This document shows, piece after piece, positions 19,960 to 28,907 of a stretch of 28,952 bases of DNA. Each line of letters begins with the position of its first letter. Positions within the stretch are counted from its first letter, which is position 1. The notes under the pieces are model-generated. The model saw nothing but the letters and a program-made list of their open reading frames with translations, did not search any database and was not told the origin of the DNA. Source of the stretch: Oscillospiraceae bacterium. Its GTDB lineage: Bacteria; Bacillota; Clostridia; Oscillospirales; Oscillospiraceae. Position numbers and translations under genes: made by a program. Where the stretch lies: the NCBI GenBank assembly GCA_018265835.1, contig JABLYK010000026.1, forward strand, positions 1 to 28,952, in the 5' to 3' direction.

Positions 19960-21944
19960 TGGCCATCGTAAAAATGAAAAAGCTGCAGCTCATGGTTGTG
20001 CGACAGCAGAAAGATGAGCTGCTCCGGGATCTGACGCTGTTGGGCTGCGTTGAGGTGACCGAGCCGGATGCATTTTTTGAGGACGAGGAAGCCGCTTCGT
20101 TCCTGCACCATGAATCCGGAAACCTGACGGAAGTCCGCGCCGATCAGACCCGGCTGGTTGGGGCGCTCAAATTGCTGGACAAATATGCCCCGGTCAAATC
20201 CAAACTGCTCAGTTCCCGCCCGGAAGTGACGGAGGCGGATTTCCTGAACGACGACGCGCTGCGCGAGCAGCTTACCGCCGCGCAGGAGCTCGAGGAACTG
20301 GAAGCCAAAATCCGGCGGCTCAGCAGCGAGGAGAGCAAGCTGCGCAGCACCGTTGAGGCGCTTCGCCCGTGGGTCGCGCTGGAGATCCCGCTGGATACGA
20401 CGGGGACGGAACGCACGGCGGTTCTGTTCGGAACGCTCCCGGCTGCGACAAATCTGAACGAGGCGCAGCGTGCGCTGGCGGATGCCGCACCGGAGGCGGA
20501 GCTGTTCCCGGTTTCCGCTGACAGAGAGCAGCACTATACAGTGCTTGTGTGCCTGCGGGAAGAGCAGGCGGAGGCGCTTGCAGCACTGCGTGCGTTTGGT
20601 TATGCGTTCTCGAATGTCAGCGGCATGACCGGCACGGCGAAGGCGTGCATGAACGCATGCACGGCGGAGATCGCCGCCATTACCAAGCAGCATGTTGACA
20701 CGGAGGCGGCCATTATCACGTATGGCCCGCACCGCGACGCGATGAAGCTCAGCATTGACCGCATGACGGTGAAAATCGCCAGAGCAGAGGCGGAGGATCG
20801 CCTTGTCGGAACGGATCGCGTCGTGTGTATGCGCGGCTGGCTGACCGCACCGGAGGAGGAAAAGCTCGCGCAGACGCTCGCCAAGTACGACTGCTCGTGG
20901 GAGCTGCAGGATCCCGTCGAGGAGGAATATCCGGACGTTCCGGTCAAGCTGAAAAACAACAAGGTGACCGAAGCGCTGAACATGGTCACGAATATGTACA
21001 GTCTGCCGGCCTATGGCACGGTGGACCCGAACCCGCTGATGACGCCGTTTTTCGTATTATTCTATGGTATCATGATGGCGGATATGGGCTACGGCCTGCT
21101 GATGGTCATCGCCGCGCTTGTGGCGCTCAAGGTGATGCGGCCGAAGCGGGGAACGAAGTATTTCTGCAAGCTGTTGCTGGAATGCGGTATTTCAACATTT
21201 TTGCTCGGCATCGTAACAGGCGGCTTCTTTGGAAACGCCATTCCGACGCTGGCGAACATGTTCACCGGCCACGATGTGCCGCTCGGCATTCTGAGCAAGC
21301 CGCTGCTGGACCCGCTCACGCAGACGACGACGATCCTCATCGGCGCCATGGCGCTCGGCTTTATCCAGCTCGTCACCGGCATGGTGGTCAGCTTCGTGCA
21401 GAAAGCAAAGGCCGGAAACGTCATGGACGGCATTTTCGAAGAGGGCACCTGGTGGGTCATCTTCATCGGCCTTGCGCTGTTCCTGCTGAAGATCGGCAAC
21501 GTCGGGGGCGTCCCGGTTGTGCTGTGCATCGGCGGCCTGATGCTGCTGTACGGCTCCGGCCGGCATTCCAAGGGCATTGGTAAGGTCACGGCGGTGTTTG
21601 GCGAGATCTATAACGGCCTCACGGGCTGGTTCGGCGACATTCTGTCGTACTCCCGTCTGATGGCACTGATGCTCGCGGGCAGCGTTATCGCGCAGGTGTT
21701 CAACACACTCGCGGCGATGCCGTCTCAGGGCGGCGTCAGCGTGGTGTCCATTCTGGTGTTCATTGTGATCTTCCTGGTCGGCCACCTGCTGAATTTCGGC
21801 CTCAACCTGCTGGGCTGCTTTGTGCATGACCTTCGTCTGCAGTGCCTGGAGTTCTTCGGAAAGTTCTATGTGGACGGCGGAAAGCCCTTCCGCCCGCTGG
21901 AGATCAACACCAAGTACGTAGATGTGGAAAATCACAATTTTTGA
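19959..21944 (+). CDS. ntpI: V-type ATPase subunit I (membrane stator, a-subunit)
   Basis: The 661-residue protein has a soluble N-terminal half (1-350) with a coiled coil around 100-135, and a membrane half with about seven or eight segments (360-620). The essential stator arginine is expected to be Arg566 in LSYSRLMAL. The C-terminal LGCFVHDLRLQCLEFFGKFY is highly typical. It forms, with the K ring, the ion half-channels of the Vo sector. Length and topology are normal. Confidence 0.96.
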   Translation: MAIVKMKKLQLMVVRQQKDELLRDLTLLGCVEVTEPDAFFEDEEAASFLHHESGNLTEVRADQTRLVGALKLLDKYAPVKSKLLSSRPEVTEADFLNDDALREQLTAAQELEELEAKIRRLSSEESKLRSTVEALRPWVALEIPLDTTGTERTAVLFGTLPAATNLNEAQRALADAAPEAELFPVSADREQHYTVLVCLREEQAEALAALRAFGYAFSNVSGMTGTAKACMNACTAEIAAITKQHVDTEAAIITYGPHRDAMKLSIDRMTVKIARAEAEDRLVGTDRVVCMRGWLTAPEEEKLAQTLAKYDCSWELQDPVEEEYPDVPVKLKNNKVTEALNMVTNMYSLPAYGTVDPNPLMTPFFVLFYGIMMADMGYGLLMVIAALVALKVMRPKRGTKYFCKLLLECGISTFLLGIVTGGFFGNAIPTLANMFTGHDVPLGILSKPLLDPLTQTTTILIGAMALGFIQLVTGMVVSFVQKAKAGNVMDGIFEEGTWWVIFIGLALFLLKIGNVGGVPVVLCIGGLMLLYGSGRHSKGIGKVTAVFGEIYNGLTGWFGDILSYSRLMALMLAGSVIAQVFNTLAAMPSQGGVSVVSILVFIVIFLVGHLLNFGLNLLGCFVHDLRLQCLEFFGKFYVDGGKPFRPLEINTKYVDVENHNF

Positions 21945-21979
21945 TTCATTAAAAAGCAAAATTAAAAGTGAGATAAATT

Positions 21980-21986
21980 AAGGAGG
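21980..21986 (+). promoter_or_regulatory. ntpK: Very strong ribosome binding site of ntpK in an A-rich leader
   Basis: AAGGAGG lies nine bases before the ATG, inside an unusually A-rich, presumably unstructured 51-base spacer. The rotor subunit is needed in about ten copies per complex, so boosted translation is expected. The other genes of the operon have weaker sites or TTG/GTG starts. Confidence 0.75.
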
Positions 21987-21995
21987 AAATTCAAA

Positions 21996-22484
21996 ATGTC
22001 TTTTATGGAATCCATCGGCGGCCTCGCAATCGGCCTGCTCGGCGCTGCCCTCGCAGCACTTCTCGCATGCATCGGCTCTGCTAAGGGCACCGGCATCGCC
22101 GGCGAAGCGGGCGCTGGCCTCGTTTCCGAGGATCCGTCCAAGTTCGGTAAAGCGATGATCATGCAGGTTATCCCCGGCACCCAGGGTCTGTACGGCTTCG
22201 TTATCTGGTTCCTCGCACAGTCCCAGATCTTCAGCGCCTACCATGCGGCGGGCGATATGATGACGGTTGCGCAGGGTATGCAGTACCTCGGCGCCTGCCT
22301 GCCGATCGCACTCGGCGGCCTGCTGTCCGCTATCGCGCAGGGCAAGGTTGCTGCTGCTTCCATCAACATTCTTGCGAAGAAGCCGGACGACTGGTCCAAG
22401 GGCATGATCTTCTGCATCACCGTTGAGTTCTACGCCATCCTGTGCCTGCTTGCATCCTTCCTGATGCTCAACGGCCTGAAGTAA
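21996..22484 (+). CDS. ntpK: V-type ATPase subunit K (rotor proteolipid, probably Na+ type)
   Basis: The 162-residue protein is a duplicated two-hairpin proteolipid with four membrane helices. The ion-carrying Glu144 is in the last helix (ITVEFYA); the first half has no equivalent acid. Thr62 and Gln63 (PGTQGLYGF), Gln115 (AIAQGK) and Glu144 align with the Na+ ligands T64, Q65, Q110 and E139 of E. hirae NtpK, as I recall them. This suggests a sodium-coupled enzyme. The gene is set apart from its neighbours by the A-rich leader. Confidence 0.95.
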   Translation: MSFMESIGGLAIGLLGAALAALLACIGSAKGTGIAGEAGAGLVSEDPSKFGKAMIMQVIPGTQGLYGFVIWFLAQSQIFSAYHAAGDMMTVAQGMQYLGACLPIALGGLLSAIAQGKVAAASINILAKKPDDWSKGMIFCITVEFYAILCLLASFLMLNGLK

Positions 22485-22519
22485 GCGAAAACCCTCTTCA
22501 AACAGAAGGGAACGATTCT

Positions 22520-23119
22520 ATGACTGGTATTGAAAAAATCACCGGACGCATCGAAGCGGACGCGAGAGCGGAGGCGGCGGCCATCACGGCGGAAGCCAAC
22601 GCCAAGTGCGCGGAGATCCGTGCGGAATACGACAAAAAGGCGCAGGACGAGTACTGGACGCGCGTCCGCGCCGGCGTGAAAGAGTGCGAGGATCGCGTGC
22701 AGCGCATGGGCAGAATGGCTGAAATGGAGGCCAGAAAAAGCACGCTGAGCCTCAAGCAGACCATGGTCAGCGAAGCGTTTGACCGCGCCGTTGAGATGAT
22801 CTGCACCATGCCGAAGGACGAGTACGTCGCGGTTATGGCCAAGCTGGCCGCAAAGGCGGCGGTTACCGGCAATGAGACGGTCGTGTTCAACGGCAAGGAT
22901 CAGCAGGTTTGCGGCGCGGAGATCGTCGCGGCGGCCAATGCGATCCTTGCAAAGAATGGCGGCGCTGCCAACCTCACCACGAGCGGCGAGACCCGCGATA
23001 TCTGCGCCGGGTTTGTGCTGCAGGAGGGCGATGTGGAGATCAACTGCGCCGTGGAGGTCCTTGCAGAGCTCTGCCGCAGCGATCTGGCCGCGCAGGTTGC
23101 CGAGGTCATGTTCGGCTGA
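22520..23119 (+). CDS. ntpE: V-type ATPase subunit E (peripheral stalk)
   Basis: The 199-residue protein has an N-terminal Ala/Glu-rich helix (1-100) that pairs with subunit G, and a globular C-terminal domain ending LAAQVAEVMFG. The frame extends upstream into ntpK, but the ATG at 22520 with AAGGGA eight bases before it gives the usual start (MTGIEKITGRI). Confidence 0.92.
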   Translation: MTGIEKITGRIEADARAEAAAITAEANAKCAEIRAEYDKKAQDEYWTRVRAGVKECEDRVQRMGRMAEMEARKSTLSLKQTMVSEAFDRAVEMICTMPKDEYVAVMAKLAAKAAVTGNETVVFNGKDQQVCGAEIVAAANAILAKNGGAANLTTSGETRDICAGFVLQEGDVEINCAVEVLAELCRSDLAAQVAEVMFG

Positions 23120-23167
23120 CAGGCCTGATCCCCGCCGCGCGCGGGGCAGGTAACACATCCTATATGG

Positions 23168-23186
23168 GGCATCCGCAGCGGATGCC
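23168..23186 (+). other. Intercistronic hairpin before ntpC
   Basis: GGCATCCGC and GCGGATGCC form a perfect 9-bp stem with a single central A, so the real loop takes in adjacent bases. It ends five bases before the ribosome binding site of ntpC. Together with the TTG start it may lower translation of this single-copy subunit. It is preceded by a smaller GC stem near 23130-23145. Confidence 0.5.
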
Positions 23187-23205
23187 GCATGAGGGAGGAA
23201 CGGAA

Positions 23206-24207
23206 TTGTCTAAAGTAAAAGATACAAGTTACCTTGCAATCACGGCAATGCTGGCAGCCCGCGAGACCAGGATGCTTTCCGCCGAGCGCATGGAGCGCAT
23301 GATCGACGCGCCCACGAACGACGAGGCGGCCAAAACGCTGGAGGAATGCGGCTACGGCGATCTGTCCGGCCTGAGCGCGAAGGAAGTCAACGCGGCGCTG
23401 GAAGCGCGCATCGCGGCGGTGTTCACGGAACTGGAAAACATGGTTCCGGAGCGCGAGCTGGTGCAGCTCTTCCGCCTGAAGTACGATTACCACAACGCAA
23501 AAGCGCTCATGAAGGCACAGGCCGCCGGCGTCGATGGCAGCGCCATCCTTTCGCAGCGGGGCAACGTGCCCGTGGCCGTGATGACGAACGCTTTCGTAAA
23601 CGAGGAGTACAGCGACGTGCCGCCCATGCTGGCAGAGGCCATGCAGGAAGCGGCGGGTATCCTGTCGCGCACCGCGAACCCGCAGCTCGCGGACTTCGCA
23701 ATGGACCGGGCTTACTTTGCGCAGATGCTGTCGCTGGCGGAAGCGATTCACGATGGCGGCTTCGCGGTTGGCTACGTCCGCCTGCAGATCGACAGCGCCA
23801 ATCTCCGCGCCGCAGTGCGCACGCACCGCATGGGGAAGGACAACGACTTCCTCAAAACGGCGCTCATCCCCGGCGGCACGATCGGCATGGACCGCGTTGC
23901 GGCGTCGACCGATTCCGCCGAAACGCTCGCGGGACTGTACAACATGACGTGGCTGTCTCAGGCGGCGGCGTCCGGCGCGGCTGCGATGAACGGCGGCTCG
24001 CTCACGGAGTTTGAGCTGCTGTGCGACAATGCGTTGCTGGCCTACGTCCGCGAGGCGAAGATGAAGAGCTTCGGCGCCGCGCACGTGTGCGCTTATCTCG
24101 CCGCGATGGAAAGCGAGATCACGGCCGCCAGAATGATCCTGACGGGCAGACTTTCGGGCCTTGAGCCCGGAGTCATCCGGGAAAGGCTGCGTGAAACCTA
24201 TGCTTAA
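23206..24207 (+). CDS. ntpC: V-type ATPase subunit C (central stalk, d-type)
   Basis: The 333-residue protein links the rotor ring to the central shaft. Typical segments are TSYLAITAMLAARE near the start, KYDYHNAKALMKA, and the conserved C-terminal KMKSFGAAHVCAYLAAMESEI. The start is a TTG, supported by GGGAGGAA five bases upstream. The frame itself runs back to 22909, but that part lies over ntpE in another frame. Length is normal. Confidence 0.92.
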   Translation: MSKVKDTSYLAITAMLAARETRMLSAERMERMIDAPTNDEAAKTLEECGYGDLSGLSAKEVNAALEARIAAVFTELENMVPERELVQLFRLKYDYHNAKALMKAQAAGVDGSAILSQRGNVPVAVMTNAFVNEEYSDVPPMLAEAMQEAAGILSRTANPQLADFAMDRAYFAQMLSLAEAIHDGGFAVGYVRLQIDSANLRAAVRTHRMGKDNDFLKTALIPGGTIGMDRVAASTDSAETLAGLYNMTWLSQAAASGAAAMNGGSLTEFELLCDNALLAYVREAKMKSFGAAHVCAYLAAMESEITAARMILTGRLSGLEPGVIRERLRETYA

Positions 24208-24514
24208 AATTGCAGTTATTGGCGGCGCAGAGACCGTTATGGGCTTCAAAGCACTGGGACTGGAAGCGTGTCCGGTCGCCAACGCCGAGGAAGCGCGCAG
24301 GACGCTCCACCGCCTGACCAGAGAATCCGAGGACTACGCCATCATCTATATCGAAGAGAATCTGGCGCAGGAACTCGAACGCGAAATCGACAAATACAAA
24401 GATGTCCCCAAGCCTGCGATCATTTTGATCCCCGGCAGGGAAGGCCCCCTCGGCCTTGGCCAGTCCGCGCTGAAAGCGGCGGTCGAGCGAGCGGTCGGCT
24501 CCGATATCCTTTAA
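24200..24514 (+). CDS. ntpG: V-type ATPase subunit F (central stalk; NtpG)
   Basis: The 104-residue protein starts MLKIAVIGGAETVMGFKALG, the usual Rossmann-like N-terminus of this subunit. It continues with IIYIEENLA and ILIPGREG. It overlaps the end of ntpC by eight bases. An in-frame GTG at 24191 with a slightly better upstream GGAAAGG is an alternative that adds three residues. Confidence 0.9.
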   Translation: MLKIAVIGGAETVMGFKALGLEACPVANAEEARRTLHRLTRESEDYAIIYIEENLAQELEREIDKYKDVPKPAIILIPGREGPLGLGQSALKAAVERAVGSDIL

Positions 24515-24532
24515 GGAAAGGAAGAATGTACA

Positions 24533-26302
24533 TTGAGCGGAACAATTACCAAAGTTTCCGGCCCGCTGGTCGTCGCGGAAGGTCTGGCTGATGCGAACGT
24601 CTCCGACGTTGTCCGCGTCGGCGAGCAGCGACTCATTGGCGAGATTCTGAATATGACGGGCGACAGCGCGTCGATTCAGGTTTATGAAGAAACCTCCGGC
24701 CTTGGCCCCGGCGCGCATGTCGAGACCACCGGAATGCCCCTGTCCGTCGAGCTTGGCCCCGGTATGCTGGAGAACATCTACGACGGCATTCAGCGCCCGC
24801 TTCCGGAGATCCGCGATCTGACCGGCTCCAACATCACCCGCGGCATCGAGGTGCCCGCGCTCAACCGCGAGCGTGTCTGGCACTTTGACCCCGTTGTGCA
24901 GCCCGGCACCGCCGTCACCGGCGGCGACGTGATCGGCACCGTCCAGGAGACGACGGCCATCCTGCACAAGATCATGGTGCCCCCGCAGATGAAGGGCACG
25001 ATCAAGAGCATCACCGGCGGCGACTTCACGGTCGATCAGACCGTCGCCGTGCTCACCGATGCCAACGGCGTCGACCATGAGCTGAACATGATCCAGCGCT
25101 GGCCGGTGCGTATCGCGCGCCCCTATGCGCAGAAGTTTGCGCCCAACAAGCCCATGAACAGCGGCCAGCGTATCATTGATACCCTGTTCCCGATCGCCAA
25201 GGGCGGCACGGCGGCTGTCCCCGGCCCGTTCGGCAGCGGCAAGACCGTTGTGCAGCACCAGCTTGCAAAGTGGTCGGACGTGGACATCGTCGTCTACATC
25301 GGCTGCGGCGAGCGCGGCAACGAGATGACCGACGTTCTGATGGAGTTCCCGGAGCTGACCGACCCGCGCAACGGCGAGCCCCTCATGAAGCGTACCGTTC
25401 TGATTGCCAACACCTCTGATATGCCCGTTGCGGCGCGTGAGGCTTCCATTTACACCGGCATCACCATCGCGGAGTACTTCCGCGACATGGGCTACGACGT
25501 CGCCGTTCTGGCCGACTCCACCTCCCGCTGGGCGGAAGCGCTGCGTGAGATGTCCGGCCGTCTGGAAGAGATGCCCGGCGAAGAAGGCTACCCGGCCTAC
25601 CTCGCCTCCCGTATCGCACAGTTCTACGAAAGAGCCGGCTGCGTCCGCTGCATGGGTTCCGACGACCGCCGCGGCTCCGTCACCGCCATCGGCGCTGTCT
25701 CGCCTCCGGGCGGCGACATTTCCGAGCCGGTCTCGCAGGCGACCATGCGTATCGTTAAGGTCTTCTGGGCGCTCGATTCCAGCCTTGCCTACGCACGTCA
25801 CTTCCCGGCCATCAACTGGCTGACGTCCTATTCGCTGTACGTGGACTCCCTCAAGCCGTGGTACGAAGAGACCTTCGGTCCGGAGTATATGAAAAACCGC
25901 GACAAGGCCATGAGCATTCTGCAGCAGGAATCCGAGCTGCAGGAGATTGTCCGCCTCGTCGGTCAGGACGCGCTCTCCCCGGAGGACCGCCTGACAATGG
26001 AGACGGCCAAGATGATCCGCGAGGACTTCCTCCAGCAGAACGCGTTCGTCGATATCGACAGCTATTCCGAGTACAAGCGCCAGTTCATGCTGCTGCACCT
26101 GATTCTGCAGTGCGACGCCGAGTGCCGCGAGGCGCTCTCGAAGGGTGCGCCGATGAACAAGCTCTTTGCCATCCCCGCCCGCGTCGATATCGGTCGTGCG
26201 AAGAGCGTGCCGAGCGAGGAGTACGAGGCTGTTTACACCAAGATCGGCACGGATATGACCGCGCAGATCAAGGAGATTGTTGCCGGAGGTGAGGAGCAGT
26301 GA
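24533..26302 (+). CDS. ntpA: V-type ATPase catalytic subunit A
   Basis: The 589-residue protein hydrolyses ATP at the catalytic sites. The Walker A loop is GPFGSGKT (231-238) and the catalytic Glu260 lies in CGERGNE. It has the A-type non-homologous bulge region, RIARPYA (193-199) and the C-terminal helical domain. The start is a TTG with AAGGAAAGGAAG upstream. No ATG in the frame gives the normal N-terminus SGTITKVSGPLVV. The last four bases overlap the start of ntpB. Confidence 0.97.
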   Translation: MSGTITKVSGPLVVAEGLADANVSDVVRVGEQRLIGEILNMTGDSASIQVYEETSGLGPGAHVETTGMPLSVELGPGMLENIYDGIQRPLPEIRDLTGSNITRGIEVPALNRERVWHFDPVVQPGTAVTGGDVIGTVQETTAILHKIMVPPQMKGTIKSITGGDFTVDQTVAVLTDANGVDHELNMIQRWPVRIARPYAQKFAPNKPMNSGQRIIDTLFPIAKGGTAAVPGPFGSGKTVVQHQLAKWSDVDIVVYIGCGERGNEMTDVLMEFPELTDPRNGEPLMKRTVLIANTSDMPVAAREASIYTGITIAEYFRDMGYDVAVLADSTSRWAEALREMSGRLEEMPGEEGYPAYLASRIAQFYERAGCVRCMGSDDRRGSVTAIGAVSPPGGDISEPVSQATMRIVKVFWALDSSLAYARHFPAINWLTSYSLYVDSLKPWYEETFGPEYMKNRDKAMSILQQESELQEIVRLVGQDALSPEDRLTMETAKMIREDFLQQNAFVDIDSYSEYKRQFMLLHLILQCDAECREALSKGAPMNKLFAIPARVDIGRAKSVPSEEYEAVYTKIGTDMTAQIKEIVAGGEEQ

Positions 26303-27672
26303 TTAAAGAATATAAGACCATTCGGGAAATCGCCAGCCCTCTGATGCTGGTGCAGCAGGTCGAAGGTGTCACCTACGACGAGCTGGCCGAGATTGAGCTT
26401 CCCAACGGCGAGGTTCGTCGCTGCAAGGTTCTCGAGGTCGAGGGCGATACTGCAGTTGTGCAGCTGTTTGAAAGCGCGCAGGGCATCAACCTCGCACAGA
26501 CGAAGGTCCGCTTCCTTGGCCACCCGCTGCAGCTCGGCGTTTCCGAGGATATGCTCGGCCGCGTCTTCAACGGCATGGGCGAGCCGATCGACGGCGGCCC
26601 GGAGATTTTGGCGGAAAAGCATCTCGATATCAACGGCCTGCCGATGAACCCGGCGGCGCGCGCCTACCCGGCAGAGTTCATCCAGACCGGCGTCTCTACC
26701 ATTGACGGTCTGAACACCCTCGTCCGCGGCCAGAAGCTGCCGATCTTCTCCGCGTCCGGCCTGCCGCACGCGGCGCTGGCCGCGCAGATCGCACGTCAGG
26801 CAAGAGTGCTGGGCGACGGCGAAAACTTCGCGGTTGTCTTTGCTGCGATCGGCATCACCTTCGAGGAGTCCGAGTACTTCATCCAGGAATTCCGCCGCAC
26901 CGGCGCCATCGACCGTACGGTCGTGTTCTCGAACCTCGCCAATGACCCGGCTGTCGAGCGTATTGCAACGCCGCGTATGGCGCTGACTGCCGCCGAGTAT
27001 CTGGCCTTTGAGAAGGATATGCAGGTGCTTGTCATCCTGACCGATATCACGAACTATGCCGAAGCGCTGCGTGAGGTTTCCGCTGCGAAGAAGGAAGTCC
27101 CCGGCCGCCGCGGCTACCCCGGCTACCTCTATACCGACCTTGCAACGCTGTACGAACGCGCCGGCCGCCGTCTCGGCAAGAAGGGCTCCATCACGATGAT
27201 CCCGATCCTGACCATGCCGGAAGACGACAAGACGCACCCGATCCCCGACCTGACCGGCTACATTACCGAGGGTCAGATCATCCTCTCCCGCGACCTGCAC
27301 CGCAAGGGCATCGTCCCGCCGGTTGACGTTCTGCCGAGCCTGTCGCGTCTGAAAGACAAGGGCATCGGCGAGGGCAAGACCCGCGAGGACCACTCCGGCA
27401 CTATGAACCAGCTCTTCGCTGCCTACTCCCGCGGCAAGGACGCCAAGGAGCTCATGACCATCCTGGGCGAGGCCGCCCTGTCGGACGACGACAAGCAGTT
27501 TGCGAAGTTCGCGGACGCCTTTGAACAGGAGTACGTCAATCAGGGCAACGAGACCAACCGCTCCATCGAGGAGACGCTGGATCTCGGCTGGAAGCTGCTG
27601 AGCCTGCTGCCGCGCACCGAGCTCAAGCGTATCAAGCCGGAGATGATCGAGAAATACATGCCCGAAGCATGA
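26299..27672 (+). CDS. ntpB: V-type ATPase regulatory subunit B
   Basis: The 457-residue protein is the non-catalytic partner of A. It lacks a Walker A lysine, having FSASGLPHAALA at that place, and shows VPGRRGYPGYLYTDLAT and the motif SLSRL. The GTG start overlaps the ntpA stop as GTGA, with GGAGGTGAGGA just upstream, so the two are tightly coupled, fitting equal stoichiometry. Confidence 0.97.
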   Translation: MIKEYKTIREIASPLMLVQQVEGVTYDELAEIELPNGEVRRCKVLEVEGDTAVVQLFESAQGINLAQTKVRFLGHPLQLGVSEDMLGRVFNGMGEPIDGGPEILAEKHLDINGLPMNPAARAYPAEFIQTGVSTIDGLNTLVRGQKLPIFSASGLPHAALAAQIARQARVLGDGENFAVVFAAIGITFEESEYFIQEFRRTGAIDRTVVFSNLANDPAVERIATPRMALTAAEYLAFEKDMQVLVILTDITNYAEALREVSAAKKEVPGRRGYPGYLYTDLATLYERAGRRLGKKGSITMIPILTMPEDDKTHPIPDLTGYITEGQIILSRDLHRKGIVPPVDVLPSLSRLKDKGIGEGKTREDHSGTMNQLFAAYSRGKDAKELMTILGEAALSDDDKQFAKFADAFEQEYVNQGNETNRSIEETLDLGWKLLSLLPRTELKRIKPEMIEKYMPEA

Positions 27673-27709
27673 CGGCAGTTCGTCTGCAACAACCAAGTGA
27701 GGTGATTTG

Positions 27710-28360
27710 ATGGCAGGTACCACAATTACCCCGACCAGAATGGTGCTCAACCAGCTCAAAGGCCGGCTGAAAACCGCTCGACGGGGTCATAAGCTCCTCA
27801 AGGATAAGCGTGACGAACTGATGCGTCAGTTCCTCGACATCGTGCGTCTGAACAAGCAGCTCCGCGCGAAGGTTGAGCAGGGGATGACGGAGGCATTTGG
27901 CTCTCTGTCGGTCGCGTCGGCGATCATGTCCCCGGAAATGCTGGAGCAGGCGCTGCTGTACCCGAGACAGAGCGTCGAGCTGGGCATGAGCTACAAAAAC
28001 ATCATGAGCGTGAACGTTCCGGTATACGATTTCAAGACCAAGAACAGCGACCCGTCCGAGATTTTCCCGTACGGCTTTGCGCAGACCTCCGGCGAGCTGG
28101 ACGATGCGCTGGAAAAGCTGGCGCAGGTGTTTGAGGATATGCTGGAGCTGGCGCAGGTCGAGAAGACCATGCAGATGCTGGCGCAGGAGATCGAAAAGAC
28201 CCGCCGCCGCGTGAACGCTCTGGAGTATGTCATGATTCCTGAACTGGAGCAGAACATCCGCTACATCTCCATGAAGCTGGATGAAAACGAAAGCTCTACC
28301 AAGGTGCGTCTGATGAAGGTCAAGGAAATGGTCCTTGAAGACGCGCACCACTATAAGTAA
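27710..28360 (+). CDS. ntpD: V-type ATPase subunit D (central rotor shaft)
   Basis: The 216-residue protein is a long antiparallel coiled coil. The N-terminal TPTRMVLNQLKGRL segment (near-identical in the family), RGHKLLKDKRDEL and the C-terminal TRRRVNALEYVMIPEL are diagnostic. An upstream TTG would add one residue, but the ATG at 27710 has GAGGTGA eight bases before it. It closes the operon; no ntpJ or ntpH is present. Confidence 0.95.
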   Translation: MAGTTITPTRMVLNQLKGRLKTARRGHKLLKDKRDELMRQFLDIVRLNKQLRAKVEQGMTEAFGSLSVASAIMSPEMLEQALLYPRQSVELGMSYKNIMSVNVPVYDFKTKNSDPSEIFPYGFAQTSGELDDALEKLAQVFEDMLELAQVEKTMQMLAQEIEKTRRRVNALEYVMIPELEQNIRYISMKLDENESSTKVRLMKVKEMVLEDAHHYK

Positions 28361-28370
28361 AAACCATTCC

Positions 28371-28401
28371 AAATCCCCCCTGCCGCTGGCAGGGGGGATT
28401 T
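28371..28401 (+). terminator. Hairpin ending the V-ATPase operon
   Basis: A perfect 14-bp stem, AAATCCCCCCTGCC with its complement, and a 3-base loop start ten bases after ntpD. There is no run of T beyond the ATTT in the stem, so it may act partly as a 3' stabiliser. Confidence 0.75.
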
Positions 28402-28425
28402 GCGCTTCCTGGAAGACTGCATTTC

Positions 28426-28454
28426 TTGACAGCCAATGCGGTGAAATGTATACT
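28426..28454 (+). promoter_or_regulatory. Promoter of the terminal small gene
   Basis: TTGACA (28426-28431), 17 bases, TATACT (28449-28454): near-consensus at optimal spacing. The leader to the ATG at 28475 is about 14 bases, just enough for the ribosome binding site. Confidence 0.85.
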
Positions 28455-28474
28455 GTTAAAAAGGGGGAATGACG

Positions 28475-28870
28475 ATGCGCGGTTGGCCCAAAAACAAAAG
28501 GACAACGGTTCTGCTTCTGGTTCTTGTGGCGGTTGCGGCCATTGCAGCAATTGCTTGCGGCATTACCAGCACACGCAGCGCCATGCGGGTTGGCTATGCC
28601 GGCAACGAAGGGCGCAGCAGCTGGTCCGGGCATTATGTGCTGCTGGACGGAACGATGCAGAAAAGCGTGTATGCAGACGGCGATACGCTGGATGTTGCGG
28701 TGGAAACACAATCCGGAACGATTTCGATTGCGATCACGGATACAGCCGGCAATGTCATTTTCGACGAGCAAGATATCGGAACGGAATCGTTTGCTGTGGA
28801 AGCATCGGGCAAAGTCGTTGTCCGGATTACAGCCGATCATCACAAGGGCAGCTTCCAAATCAGCGGTTAA
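28475..28870 (+). CDS. Small membrane-anchored or secreted protein of unknown function
   Basis: The 131-residue protein has a basic N-terminus (MRGWPKNKR) and one hydrophobic helix (about 11-28). It is followed by IACGIT, which is only a marginal lipobox, so it is either a signal anchor or a weak lipoprotein signal. The mature part is beta-rich (YVLLDGTMQKSVYADGDTLD, ISIAITDTAGNVIF, SGKVVVRITAD), resembling a small beta-sandwich with an Ig-like or carbohydrate-binding look, but no family is recognised. An ATG six bases upstream is too close to the GGGGG ribosome binding site. Confidence 0.75.
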   Translation: MRGWPKNKRTTVLLLVLVAVAAIAAIACGITSTRSAMRVGYAGNEGRSSWSGHYVLLDGTMQKSVYADGDTLDVAVETQSGTISIAITDTAGNVIFDEQDIGTESFAVEASGKVVVRITADHHKGSFQISG

Positions 28871-28907
28871 ATTGAAAAAACACACCTCCTGCGCCGGAAT
28901 GAATTGC

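Noticed and set aside
24173..26098. 641-codon minus-strand frame opposite ntpG and ntpA
   Set aside because: It is a mirror of the strongly conserved V-ATPase genes with no ribosome binding site and a His/Gly/Asp-rich composition.
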